A DNA stretch of 64,000 nucleotides, from the NCBI RefSeq assembly GCF_000931445.1, contig NZ_CP010849.1, positions 1,736,001 through 1,800,000 on the forward strand. Reading direction: 5' to 3'. The DNA comes from Streptomyces cyaneogriseus subsp. noncyanogenus. GTDB lineage: Bacteria > Actinomycetota > Actinomycetes > Streptomycetales > Streptomycetaceae. Shown one piece after another: positions 34,000 through 43,400 of this stretch (position 1 is its first letter; each line of letters begins with the position of its first letter). A program made the translations under genes and the position numbers. The notes beneath the pieces are model-generated. The model made no database searches and was not told the DNA's origin. It saw nothing but the letters and a program-made list of their open reading frames with translations.

Positions 34000-34968
34000 A
34001 TGGAGACGAGCATCGAGGGTGTCGTGGAGACCGCCGCCGGTCCCGCCCCGCGGGTGGAGCCTTCCGCGGCGGCCGGGGCGGCGGAGGCCGAGGCGAGCGG
34101 GGGCGGTACGGCGACGGCCGCCGCCCCGGAGCCCGCCGCCATACCGCCCGCGACGCTCTCGCCCTCGCGCGCCGGTGACTTCATGCAGTGCCCGCTGCTG
34201 TACCGGTTCCGGGTGATCGACCGCCTTCCGGAGAAGCCGAGCGAGGCGGCGACCCGGGGCACGCTGGTCCACGCGGTGCTGGAGCGGCTCTTCGACGCCC
34301 CGGCGGCCGAGCGGACGCCCCCGCGCGCGAAGGCGCTCGTGCCGGCCCAGTGGGACCGGCTGCGCGAGAGCCGCCCGGAGGTCGTGGAGCTGTTCGCGGA
34401 CGATCCGGACGGCGAGCGGCTGGCGCGCTGGCTCGCCGAGGCGGAGCGGCTGGTCGAGCGCTGGTTCAGCCTGGAGGACCCGAGCCGCCTGGAGCCGGCC
34501 GAGCGGGAGCTGTTCGTCGAGGCGGAGCTGGAGTCGGGGCTGCGGCTGCGCGGCATCATCGACCGGGTCGACGTGGCGCCCACGGGCGAGGTGCGGATCG
34601 TCGACTACAAGACGGGCAAGGCGCCCAGGCCGCAGTACGCGGAGGGCGCGCTGTTCCAGATGAAGTTCTACGCCCTGGTGGTGTGGCGGCTGAAGAAGGT
34701 CGTCCCGCGCCGGCTTCAGCTCGTCTACCTCGGCAGCGGGGACGTGCTGACGTACGACCCGGTCCTCGCCGACCTGGAGCGGGTCGAGCGCAAGCTGCTG
34801 GCCCTGTGGGACGCGATCCGGCTGGCGACCGAGACCGGCGACTGGCGGCCTCGGCCCACCAAGCTCTGCGGCTGGTGCGACCACCAGGCGCACTGCCCGG
34901 AGTTCGGCGGCACTCCCCCGCCCTATCCGCTGCCCGTGCGCCCGGCCGCCGCCGGTGCGGACGGCTGA
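34000..34968 (+). CDS. RecB-family PD-(D/E)XK nuclease with iron-sulfur cysteines
   Basis: 322 residues from ATG 34000. After a 45-residue Ala-rich lead comes LSPSRAGDFMQCPLLYRFRVIDRLPEKPSEAATRGTLVHAVLERLF, the RecB-nuclease opening with the conserved histidine. Next are GIIDRVDV and EVRIVDYKTGK (the D...D-x-K catalytic residues), and the end CGWCDHQAHCPEF. The first cysteine (MQCP) with the last three fits a 4Fe-4S cluster as in AddB and Cas4. It probably acts in DNA repair. It stands divergent from the site-2 protease gene. A similar gene accompanies trmI in mycobacteria. Confidence 0.9.
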   Translation: METSIEGVVETAAGPAPRVEPSAAAGAAEAEASGGGTATAAAPEPAAIPPATLSPSRAGDFMQCPLLYRFRVIDRLPEKPSEAATRGTLVHAVLERLFDAPAAERTPPRAKALVPAQWDRLRESRPEVVELFADDPDGERLARWLAEAERLVERWFSLEDPSRLEPAERELFVEAELESGLRLRGIIDRVDVAPTGEVRIVDYKTGKAPRPQYAEGALFQMKFYALVVWRLKKVVPRRLQLVYLGSGDVLTYDPVLADLERVERKLLALWDAIRLATETGDWRPRPTKLCGWCDHQAHCPEFGGTPPPYPLPVRPAAAGADG

Positions 34969-35057
34969 GCCGGGCGCACCGTCCGGCGGGCGCCCCGGCG
35001 GCGGGACGGCCCGCGCCCACAGGGCAGAATGGGGCCGGACTAGCGAAGGAGACTTAC

Positions 35058-35729
35058 GTGGCCATCCGCGTCCTACTGGTCGACGACCAGCCGCTGCTGC
35101 GTACGGGCTTCCGGATGATCCTGGAGGCGGAGCAGGACATCGCGGTCGTCGGCGAGGCCGGTGACGGCCTCCAGGCTCTCGACCAGGTGCGGGCGCTCCA
35201 GCCCGACGTGGTCCTGATGGACATCCGCATGCCCCGGATGGACGGCGTGGAGGCGACCCGGCAGATCACCGGCCCCGGGCGGGACGGCCCGGCGAAGGTG
35301 CTGGTGCTGACCACCTTCGACCTCGACGAGTACGTGGTGGAGGCGCTGCGGGCCGGTGCCAGCGGCTTCCTGCTGAAGGACGCCCCGGCGGTGGAACTGG
35401 TGCAGGCGATCCGCGTGGTGGCCGCCGGTGAGGCGATGCTCGCGCCGAGCATCACCCGGCGGCTGCTCGACAAGTACGCCACGCATCTGCCCTCCGGTGA
35501 CGAGCCGGTGCCGGACACCCTGCACACGCTCACCGACCGTGAGGTGGAGGTGCTGAAGCTGGTGGCGCGCGGTCTGTCCAACGCCGAGATCGCCGCCGAT
35601 CTCTTCGTCAGCGAGACCACGGTGAAGACGCACGTGGGGCATGTGCTGACCAAGCTGGGGCTGCGCGACCGTGTGCAGGCCGCGGTGTACGCGTACGAGA
35701 GCGGGCTGGTGCGCCCCGGGGCGCAGTAG
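35058..35729 (+). CDS. NarL/LuxR-family response regulator (orphan)
   Basis: 223 residues from GTG 35058, GAAGGAG upstream. The receiver domain has VLLVDDQPLLRTGF, phosphoacceptor Asp in VVLMDIRMPRMDG, LVLTTFDLDEYV and the Lys of GFLLKDAP. A LuxR-type helix-turn-helix follows with LTDREVEVLKLVARGLSNAEIAADLFVSETTVKTHVGHVLTKLGLRDR. No histidine kinase lies nearby, so its partner is encoded elsewhere or it works without one. A strong bidirectional terminator follows immediately. Confidence 0.94.
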   Translation: MAIRVLLVDDQPLLRTGFRMILEAEQDIAVVGEAGDGLQALDQVRALQPDVVLMDIRMPRMDGVEATRQITGPGRDGPAKVLVLTTFDLDEYVVEALRAGASGFLLKDAPAVELVQAIRVVAAGEAMLAPSITRRLLDKYATHLPSGDEPVPDTLHTLTDREVEVLKLVARGLSNAEIAADLFVSETTVKTHVGHVLTKLGLRDRVQAAVYAYESGLVRPGAQ

Positions 35730-35744
35730 GCCCGCGCCGCCGGG

Positions 35745-35806
35745 TCCGTACGACGCGCGAAGGGCGCCCCCTGGCCGGCGGGGGGCGCCCTTCGCGCGTC
35801 GTACGG
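35745..35806. terminator. Bidirectional terminator between response regulator and solute-binding gene
   Basis: Perfect arms of at least 25 nt (35746-35770 and 35782-35806) around a short GC loop, between convergent genes ending at 35729 (+) and 35814 (-). The outer halves read CCGTACGACGCGCGAAGG. One of the longest perfect stems in the window. Confidence 0.85.
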
Positions 35807-35813
35807 CGGGCCG

Positions 35814-37394
35814 TCAGTCCTTGCTGAGTTCCCAGAACCGGAAGACGGTGGAGGCGTCGAGGCAGTACTCCAGGCCGTAGACGTGGTCGCGGACGACCGC
35901 GTACTGCTTGGCCTGCCAGACGGGGAGGACGGGGACGTCCTCGGCGACGATGTCCTGGAGGCGGCCGAACTCCTCCTCGGTCGCGGAGCGGTCGCTCTCG
36001 GCGGCGGTGCGCGGCAGCAGGGTGCCGGTGATCGCGCTGTCGGCGTAGTTGTTGCCCAGCACGTTGCCCTTGCCGAAGAAGGGGGCCGTGAAGTTGTCGG
36101 GGTCCGGGTAGTCGGGGATCCAGCCCTTCACGTACACGCCGTACTTGCCGGCGGCTATGTCCTTCTCGTACTGCTCGAAGGGCACGGACTTCATCTCGGC
36201 GTCGAACAGGCCGCTCGCGTTGAGCTGGCCGGCGATCGCCTGCAGCTCCTGGTCGGTGGCCGGGCCGTAGCGGGACGGGGTCGACCAGAGGGTCAGCTCG
36301 ACCTTGCCGGTGATGCCGTCGGCGCGCAGGGCGGCGGCGGCCTTCTCCTTGGACGGGCGGGCGCCGTAGGTGTCGAAGAAGGCCGTGTTGTGGCCGGCGA
36401 TGCCGGCCGGGATGATCGAGTACAGCGGGGTCGCCGTGCCCTGGTAGACGTCCTGGATGAGGGCCTCGCGGTCCAGCAGGTGGGCGATGGCCTTGCGGAC
36501 GCCGGACTTGCCGGCCACCGGGTCGTCCATGTTGAAGACGAGGTGCTGCACTTCGGCGCTGCTGCCCTCGACGATCTCGACGCCGGAGCCCTCGTCGGCT
36601 TTCTGGAGGTCGGCGATGTCGCTCGCGGTCAGGCCGCGGTAGGCGACGTCGACGTCGCCGTCCAGGAGGGACTGCTTCAGCTTGCTCTGGTCGCCGTGGA
36701 AGAACTTGAGCGTCACGCCCGAGTTCTGGACCTCGGCGCCGCCCTTGTAGTGCTTGTTCACCGAGAAGACGGCCTGGTCCTCACCGAAGGAGTCCAGCTG
36801 GTAGGGGCCGGAGCCGACCGCCTTGCCGTCCTTGCGCAGTCCGTCGGCGTCGTACTGGCGGTGGTCGACGATGGAGCCGGCCCCGGAGGCGATCTTGCTG
36901 GGGAAGGTGGCGTCCGGCGTGTTGAGGTGGAAGACGACCGTCCTGGCGTCCGGCGTCTCGACCTTGTCCAGTGTGGTGAACATGACGGCGGGACCGGCAC
37001 CGTCCTTGATCTTCAGCACGCGGTCGAAGGAGAACTTCACGTCCTTCGAGGTGAGCGGGTCGCCGTTGCTGAACTTGAGCCCGTCCTTGAGCGTGCACCG
37101 GTAGACCTGGGCCCGTGTGTCGGTGAAGGCACAGGACTCGGCGGCCTCCGGTTCCGGCTGCGTGCCTCCCTTGGGGAAGCTGAGCAGCGACTGGAAGACG
37201 TTGTTGAACAGCAGCCAGGAGCCGGGGTCGTAGCCGGAGGCGGGGTCGGTGGCCAGGACGTCGTCGGACATGCCGACGACGATCGAGGAGCCGTCGGCCC
37301 CGCTGTCGCCGTTCTCCGTACCGCAGCCGGTCAGCAGGCCGGAGGCGAGCCCCGCCACGATCGGCAGGACCGGCCAGTGGTTGCGCAGGTTCAC
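35814..37394 (-). CDS. ABC transporter substrate-binding lipoprotein, family 5 (first of two)
   Basis: 526 residues from ATG 37394. The signal MNLRNHWPVLPIVAGLASGLLTGC ends in lipobox LTGC. The family-5 (oligopeptide/DppA) fold shows CTLKDGLKFSNGDPLTSKDVKFSFDRVLKI and GWIPDYPDPDNFTAPFF. The protein should be anchored outside the cell and pass peptides or other ligands to a permease. No permease or ATPase gene is adjacent. It lies 70 nt after a paralogue at 37465-39069 on the same strand. The two share about half of their residues by eye, suggesting an old duplication. Confidence 0.9.
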   Translation of the reverse strand: MNLRNHWPVLPIVAGLASGLLTGCGTENGDSGADGSSIVVGMSDDVLATDPASGYDPGSWLLFNNVFQSLLSFPKGGTQPEPEAAESCAFTDTRAQVYRCTLKDGLKFSNGDPLTSKDVKFSFDRVLKIKDGAGPAVMFTTLDKVETPDARTVVFHLNTPDATFPSKIASGAGSIVDHRQYDADGLRKDGKAVGSGPYQLDSFGEDQAVFSVNKHYKGGAEVQNSGVTLKFFHGDQSKLKQSLLDGDVDVAYRGLTASDIADLQKADEGSGVEIVEGSSAEVQHLVFNMDDPVAGKSGVRKAIAHLLDREALIQDVYQGTATPLYSIIPAGIAGHNTAFFDTYGARPSKEKAAAALRADGITGKVELTLWSTPSRYGPATDQELQAIAGQLNASGLFDAEMKSVPFEQYEKDIAAGKYGVYVKGWIPDYPDPDNFTAPFFGKGNVLGNNYADSAITGTLLPRTAAESDRSATEEEFGRLQDIVAEDVPVLPVWQAKQYAVVRDHVYGLEYCLDASTVFRFWELSKD

Positions 37395-37464
37395 GTGCTG
37401 TGCCTTGTCGTCGGTGAGTCGAGTCGCCGGGGCCGTCGTCCACGGCCCCGGCGGCGGGAAGGCG

Positions 37465-39069
37465 TCAGCCGCTCACTCCGCGGCCGAGCTCCCACAGCTG
37501 AAGGGTGGAGGTGGAGTTCAGGGCGTAGGCGGTACCCGTGATGTCGTCCCGCGCGGCGACGTACTGCTTGCCCTGCCACAGCGGCAGCACCGGTACGTCG
37601 TCGGCGACGATGTCCTGCATCTTCGTCACGCTCTCCGCGGCGGACAGCCGGTCGGCCTCGCGCCGGGACTCCGGGATCAGGGTGTTGCGGATCTCGTTGT
37701 TGACGTACGGCGAGCTGAGGAAGTTGTCGGCGTCGAGGAACGGGGCGAGGAAGTTGTCGGCGTCGGGGAAGTCGGGAAACCAGCCCATGCCGTAGACCGC
37801 GTACTCGCCCTTCTGCTCGGCGGGGCGGAAGGTCTTCCAGGGGGTGCCCTCGATGCTGACGTCGAACAGGCCGCTGTCGTTGAGCTGCCGCTTCAGTTCC
37901 TCGAACTCCAGCTCGGTGGCCGAGCCGTAGTGGTCGGTGGTGTAGTGCAGCGTCAGCTTCACCGGGATGCTGACGTCGGCCCGCTCCAGCAGGGACTTGG
38001 CCTTGTCCGCGCTCGGGTCGCCGTACGTGTTGAAGAACGAGTTGGAGTGGCCGGTGATCGTGGCCGGCACCAGGGAGTACAGCGGCTCGGCCTGGGAACC
38101 GTAGACCCGGGAGATCAGTTCGCTGCGGTTGATGACCTGGGCCATGGCCTGGCGGACGGCCTTGTCCTCGACCTCGGGCGCGTTGGTGTTGAAGGCCAGG
38201 TAGCGGATCTCCAGGCCGGGCATCTCCACCAGGTCGACGGTGTCGTCGGAGGCGTTCGACAACTCCCTGACCTGCTCCGGCGTCATGGCACGGGTCATCA
38301 GGTCGATGTCGCCCTGGTTCAGCGCGGTGCCCATGGCGTCGGCGTCCTGGAACGACACCATCTCCACCTTGTCGTTGTTCACCGTCAAGGTCCCCTTGTA
38401 GCCGGGGTTCTTGGTGAACACGGCCCTGACCAGTTCGTCGCCCTCGACCTCGGTCTGCACGGTGTACGGACCCGAGCCGTCCACCTCGAAGCCCTCGCGC
38501 AGCTTGTCCTTGGCGTAGTCGTCGGGGTTGACGATGCCCGCGACCGGGGTGGACAGCTTGAACGGGAAGGTGGCGTCGGCGGTCTTGAGGTGGAAGATGA
38601 CCTCGCGCTCGCCCTGCGTCTCGACGGTGTCGATGGTGGACAGCAGGCCGGAGACACCGCTGTCGGTCTTCAGGGAACGCGCGCGGTCGATCGAGTACTT
38701 CACGTCGGCCGCGGTGACCGGGTCGCCGGAGGCGAACGTCAGGCCGTCGCGCAGGGTGCAGGCGTAGCGTTCGTTGCCGGTGTCGGTGAAGCCGCACTTC
38801 TCGGCGGCCTCGGGCACCGGCTCCCCCTCCCCGCGGGGCTGGACCATCAGGGTCTGGACAGTCTGGCGCAGGATGTTCCAGCTGCCGACGTCGTAGGCGA
38901 AGGCCGGGTCGAGGGGCGCGGGGGCAGCCTTCGAGGCGGTGAACCGGTCCGTGGTGCCGACGACGATCGCGTCACCGTCGCCGCTGCCGCCGTCCGGTCC
39001 GCCGCACGCGGCGAGCACCGGGGCGAGCAGACCGATGACGGCCGGCAGCACCAAAGTCTTGCGGTTCAT
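37465..39069 (-). CDS. ABC transporter substrate-binding lipoprotein, family 5 (second of two)
   Basis: 534 residues from ATG 39069. The signal MNRKTLVLPAVIGLLAPVLAAC has lipobox LAAC. Typical family-5 text is CTLRDGLTFASGDPVTAADVKYSIDRAR and GMGWFPDFPDADNFLAPFL. It is the first of the tandem pair in transcription order and probably co-transcribed with the downstream paralogue, since the 70-nt gap has no strong hairpin. Ligand unknown. The final segment YALNSTSTLQLWELGRG matches the paralogue's LDASTVFRFWELSKD, so the C termini are well conserved. Confidence 0.9.
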   Translation of the reverse strand: MNRKTLVLPAVIGLLAPVLAACGGPDGGSGDGDAIVVGTTDRFTASKAAPAPLDPAFAYDVGSWNILRQTVQTLMVQPRGEGEPVPEAAEKCGFTDTGNERYACTLRDGLTFASGDPVTAADVKYSIDRARSLKTDSGVSGLLSTIDTVETQGEREVIFHLKTADATFPFKLSTPVAGIVNPDDYAKDKLREGFEVDGSGPYTVQTEVEGDELVRAVFTKNPGYKGTLTVNNDKVEMVSFQDADAMGTALNQGDIDLMTRAMTPEQVRELSNASDDTVDLVEMPGLEIRYLAFNTNAPEVEDKAVRQAMAQVINRSELISRVYGSQAEPLYSLVPATITGHSNSFFNTYGDPSADKAKSLLERADVSIPVKLTLHYTTDHYGSATELEFEELKRQLNDSGLFDVSIEGTPWKTFRPAEQKGEYAVYGMGWFPDFPDADNFLAPFLDADNFLSSPYVNNEIRNTLIPESRREADRLSAAESVTKMQDIVADDVPVLPLWQGKQYVAARDDITGTAYALNSTSTLQLWELGRGVSG

Positions 39070-39514
39070 GCTCGGGTTACTCCAGGACTGTCGGGTCCGT
39101 GTATCCGGCATGCAGGGGTGGCGCAGCGGATCACGGGGACGTGGGGGTGATGTTCTCGCGACGAGATTAGTCCGCGCCCGCAGTACGGTTCGCGGGCACC
39201 GAAGTTGAGGCCCCATCACGCAGCGAAACCGGGTGCGGACAGTCCGAAAACCCGACAGGGGAAGGATTGGTGCAGGGTTCCACCAATCAGGACACATAGG
39301 CACCTCGGTGGCACCCGGAAGGCCGCCCTCAGCACACGCGGGGCCCCTTGTCGACCCCGTCTCGCGTGGCGAACGTCACAACCGGCCCCTGGCGGGCGGC
39401 CGCCGGAACACCTTCGTCCGGCGGCCGGAATTCCCCTTCGCGCCACCCCGTGATCTCCCGGACACGGGTACCCCGGAATTCCCGCCTTATCACCGCCGTA
39501 CGCTGGGTGAACGC
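39070..39514. other. Intergenic region between HAD hydrolase and solute-binding genes
   Basis: It contains the presumed promoter of the two lipoprotein genes (near 39080-39200, no clear -35/-10 seen) and an inverted repeat 39398-39428 (11-bp arms CGGCCGCCGGA / TCCGGCGGCCG, 9-nt loop), a likely terminator for the HAD gene on the minus strand. No credible coding frame. Confidence 0.55.
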
Positions 39515-40255
39515 CTACCGCATTTCCGTCATCAGCCCGCGCAGAAATGCCAGGTCGACCTCTTCCAGCGAGGACACGACCGTGCGCCGGGGCGCCGGGG
39601 CGAGGGGGGCGACGGACGGCACGGCCACCACGCGGCAGCCCGCGGCCTCGGCGGCGGCGACCCCGGTCGCGGTGTCCTCGACGACCGCGCAGGCCACCGG
39701 GTCGACGCCCAGTCCGGCGGCGGCGGTCAGATAGGGATCGGGGTGGGGCTTGGTGCGCGGCACCTCGTCGCCGGCGACCGACAGCGCGAAGTGGTGCGTG
39801 CCCAGCGTCGCCAGCACCCGGTCGATGATCCGCCGGTGCGAGGCGGACACCAGCGCGGTGGGGACCCGGTGCTCGTGCAGCTCCGCGAGCAGCCGGGCGG
39901 CTCCCGGCATCAGCGGCAGCGCCTGCTCGATGCGTTCCTCGAAGCCCTTGTTGAGCAGCACCGTGAGTTCGGGGAGGGTGATGGCGGCGCCGGTGGCCTC
40001 GATCAGGAAGCCCGCGCTGCGGCTCATGGGGCCCCCGACCACCACATGGCGCCAGGACTCGTCGAGGGTGTGCCCGAGGGAGGCGAAGACCTCGACCTCG
40101 ACGTCCCACCAGAAGCCCTCGGTGTCCACCAGGGTGCCGTCCATGTCGAGGAGCACGGCCTGAAGGGCACTGCCGTCGGCGGTCCGGACCTTCCCCGGCC
40201 GGGCGGAGCCGGCGGTTGTGGGAAGGGTTCCGAGCGCGGGCACCGTACTGGTCAT
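39515..40255 (-). CDS. HAD-superfamily hydrolase (beta-phosphoglucomutase/phosphatase-like)
   Basis: 246 residues from ATG 40255 (AAGGAGGT 7 nt upstream). The four HAD motifs are LLDMDGTLVDTE (nucleophile Asp), VSASH (Ser/Thr motif), the Lys of RTKPHPDPYL, and VVEDTATG. The cap between motif I and II is helical (subclass IA), as in sugar-phosphate phosphatases and beta-phosphoglucomutases. The substrate cannot be told. The gene follows metH in the same direction, with two hairpins between. Confidence 0.9.
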   Translation of the reverse strand: MTSTVPALGTLPTTAGSARPGKVRTADGSALQAVLLDMDGTLVDTEGFWWDVEVEVFASLGHTLDESWRHVVVGGPMSRSAGFLIEATGAAITLPELTVLLNKGFEERIEQALPLMPGAARLLAELHEHRVPTALVSASHRRIIDRVLATLGTHHFALSVAGDEVPRTKPHPDPYLTAAAGLGVDPVACAVVEDTATGVAAAEAAGCRVVAVPSVAPLAPAPRRTVVSSLEEVDLAFLRGLMTEMR

Positions 40256-40279
40256 CCACGTACCTCCTTGAGGGACGAT

Positions 40280-40309
40280 CAGGCCGGCTCCCGGGTGGGA
40301 GCCGGCCTG
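40280..40309 (-). terminator. Hairpin between metH and the HAD gene
   Basis: Arms CAGGCCGGCTCCC and GGGAGCCGGCCTG (13 bp) around GGGT, 24 nt before the HAD start codon on the minus strand. Either a second terminator of metH or a leader structure of the HAD mRNA; its closeness to the start favours a leader role or attenuation. Confidence 0.5.
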
Positions 40310-40385
40310 CGGTGGACCGACCAGTGTACGACGTGCGCGGACGGAACGCCTGTGGTGAACCGTGTGCCCCGGGGCACGCGGCGTC

Positions 40386-40411
40386 GCGCGGGCCGCCTGG
40401 ACGGCCCGCGC
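40386..40411 (-). terminator. Hairpin terminator after metH
   Basis: Arms GCGCGGGCCG and CGGCCCGCGC (10 bp) around CCTGGA, 16 nt beyond the metH stop on the minus strand. Confidence 0.65.
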
Positions 40412-40427
40412 CCTTGCCCCGGACGCC

Positions 40428-43400
40428 TCAGCGGGCGTTGAAGTACTTCGCCTCCGGGTGGTGGATGACGATGGCGTCGGTGGACTGCTCGGGGTGGAGC
40501 TGGAACTCCTCCGACAGGTGGACGCCGATGCGCTCCGGCCCGAGCAGGTCGGCGATCTTGGCGCGGTCCTCCAGGTCGGGGCAGGCGCCGTAGCCGAGGG
40601 AGAAGCGGGCACCGCGGTACTTCAGTTCGAACATGCCCTGCATCTCCTGCGGGTCCTCGCCCGCGAAGCCCAGTTCGGCGCGCACCCGCGCGTGCCAGTA
40701 CTCGGCGAGCGCCTCGGCCAACTGCACGGACAGGCCGTGCAGTTCGAGGTAGTCCCGATAGGCGTTGGACTCGAACAGGCGAGCGGTCTCGGCGCCGATC
40801 CGGGAGCCGACGGTGACGACCTGGAAGCCGACGACGTCCTGCTCGCCGGACTCCTCCGGGCGGAAGAAGTCGGCCAGGCACAGGCGCCGGCCGCGCCGCT
40901 GGCGGGGGAAGGTGAAGCGGGTGCGCTCGTTGCCCGCCTCGTCCAGGACGATCAGGTCGTCGTCCTTGGACACGCACGGGAAGTAGCCGTAGACGACGGC
41001 CGCTTCCAGCAGGTTCTCGGTCTGGAGGCGGTCCAGCAGACCGCGCAGCCGGGGCCGTCCCTCGGTCTCGACCAGCTCCTCGTACGTCGGCCCCTCGCCG
41101 GTGCGGGCCTGCTTCAGGCCCCACTGGCCCTTGAACAGGGCGCCCTCGTCGAGCCAGCTCGCGTACTCCTTGAGCTGGATGCCCTTGACCACCCGCGTGC
41201 CCCAGAACGGGGGCTCGGGCACCGGGTTGTCGGTGGCCACGTCGGACCGCACGTGCCCGGCCTCGGGCCGCTCCTCGACCACGGCCGTCGCCGCCGCCCT
41301 GACCCGGCGCTGCCTCAGCTCCGGCAGCTTGGCGCCGGGCACGCCCCGCTTGATGCCGATGAGGGCGTCCATCAGGCGCAGGCCCTCGAACGCGTCGCGG
41401 GCGTAGCGGACTTCGCCTTCGTAGATCTCGTGCAGGTCCTGCTCGACGTAGGCGCGGGTGAGGGCGGCGCCGCCGAGGATGACCGGGAACCGGGCCGCCA
41501 GGCCGCGCTGGTTGAGCTCCTCCAGGTTCTCCTTCATGATCACCGTGGACTTCACCAGCAGCCCGGACATGCCGATGACGTCGGCCCGGTGCTCCTCGGC
41601 GGCCTCCAGGATCGCCGAGACCGGCTGCTTGATGCCCAGGTTGACGACGTTGTAGCCGTTGTTGGACAGGATGATGTCGACGAGGTTCTTGCCGATGTCG
41701 TGGACGTCGCCGCGCACGGTGGCCAGCACGATCGTGCCCTTGCCCGCCTCGTCGGTCTTCTCCATGTGCGGCTCGAGGTAGGCCACCGCGGTCTTCATCA
41801 CCTCGGCGGACTGGAGCACGAACGGCAGCTGCATCTGGCCGGAGCCGAACAGCTCGCCGACCACCTTCATGCCGTCCAGCAGGGTCTCGTTGACGATCTC
41901 CAGCGCGGGCCGCCGGGTGAGGGCCTCGTCCAGGTCGGCCTCCAGGCCGTTGCGCTCGCCGTCGATGATGCGGCGCTTGAGGCGCTCCTCCAGCGGCAGG
42001 GCGGCCAGCTCCTCGGCCTTGGACGCCTTCAGCGACTTGGCGGTGGCGCCCTCGAACAGCTCCATCAGCCGCTGCAGCGGGTCGTAGCCCTCACGGCGGC
42101 GGTCGTAGATCAGGTCCAGCGCCGTGCCGACCTGCTCCTCGTCGAAGCGGGCGATCGGCAGGATCTTGGAGGCGTGGACGATCGCGGAGTCCAGGCCGGC
42201 CTTCACGCACTCGTCCAGGAAGACGGAGTTGAGCAGGATGCGGGCGGCCGGGTTGAGGCCGAAGGAGATGTTCGACAGGCCCAGCGTGGTCTGTACCTTC
42301 GGGTGGCGGCGCTTGAGCTCGCGGATCGCCTCGATGGTGGCGATGCCGTCCTTGCGGGACTCCTCCTGACCGGTGCAGATGGTGAAGGTCAGGCAGTCGA
42401 TGAGGATGTCCTCCTCGTGGATGCCCCAGGTGCCGGTCAGGTCGGCGATCAGCCGCTCGGCGATCTCGACCTTCTTCTCGACGGTGCGGGCCTGGCCCTC
42501 CTCGTCGATGGTCAGCGCGATCAGGGCCGCGCCGTGCTCCCTGGCCAGCTCGGTGACCTTGGCGAACCGCGACTCGGGCCCGTCGCCGTCCTCGTAGTTC
42601 ACCGAGTTGATCACCGCGCGGCCGCCCAGCTTCTCCAGGCCCGCCCGCAGGACCTCCACCTCGGTGGAGTCCAGCACGATCGGCAGGGTGGAGGCGGTGG
42701 CGAAGCGGCCGGCCAGCTCCTCCATGTCGGCCACGCCGTCGCGGCCCACGTAGTCCACGCACAGGTCGAGCATGTGCGCGCCCTCGCGGATCTGCTCGCG
42801 GGCCATCTCCACGCAGTCGTCCCAGCGGCCGTCGAGCATGGCCTCGCGGAACTTCTTGGAGCCGTTGGCGTTGGTGCGCTCGCCGATCGCCAGGTAGGAG
42901 GTGTCCTGCCGGAACGGCACGGTCTGGTAGAGGGAGGCCGCGCCCGGCTCCGGCCGCGGGTCCCGCGGCGGCGGGGTGACGCCGCGGACGCGCTCCACGA
43001 CCTGCCGCAGGTGCTCCGGCGTCGTACCGCAGCAGCCGCCGACCAGGGACAGGCCGTACTCGCGGACGAACGTCTCCTGCGCGTCGGCCAGCTCCGGCGC
43101 CGTCAGCGGGTAGTGGGCGCCGTCCTTGCCCAGGACCGGCAGGCCGGCGTTGGGCATGCAGGACAGCGGGATGCGCGAGTGGCGTGAGAGGTAGCGCAGG
43201 TGCTCGCTCATCTCGGCGGGGCCGGTCGCGCAGTTCAGGCCGATCATGTCGATGCCGAGCGGCTCCAGCGCGGTCAGGGCCGCGCCGATCTCCGAGCCCA
43301 GCAGCATGGTGCCGGTCGTCTCCACGGTCACCGACACGATCAGCGGCGCGTCCAGGCCGGCGGTGCGCAGGGCGCGGCGGGCGCCGAGCACGGCCGCCTT

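Noticed and set aside
40362-43187. A long plus-strand open frame opposite metH
   Set aside because: MetH on the other strand has full motif support. The antisense reading has only biased Gly/Val/Leu/Arg text.
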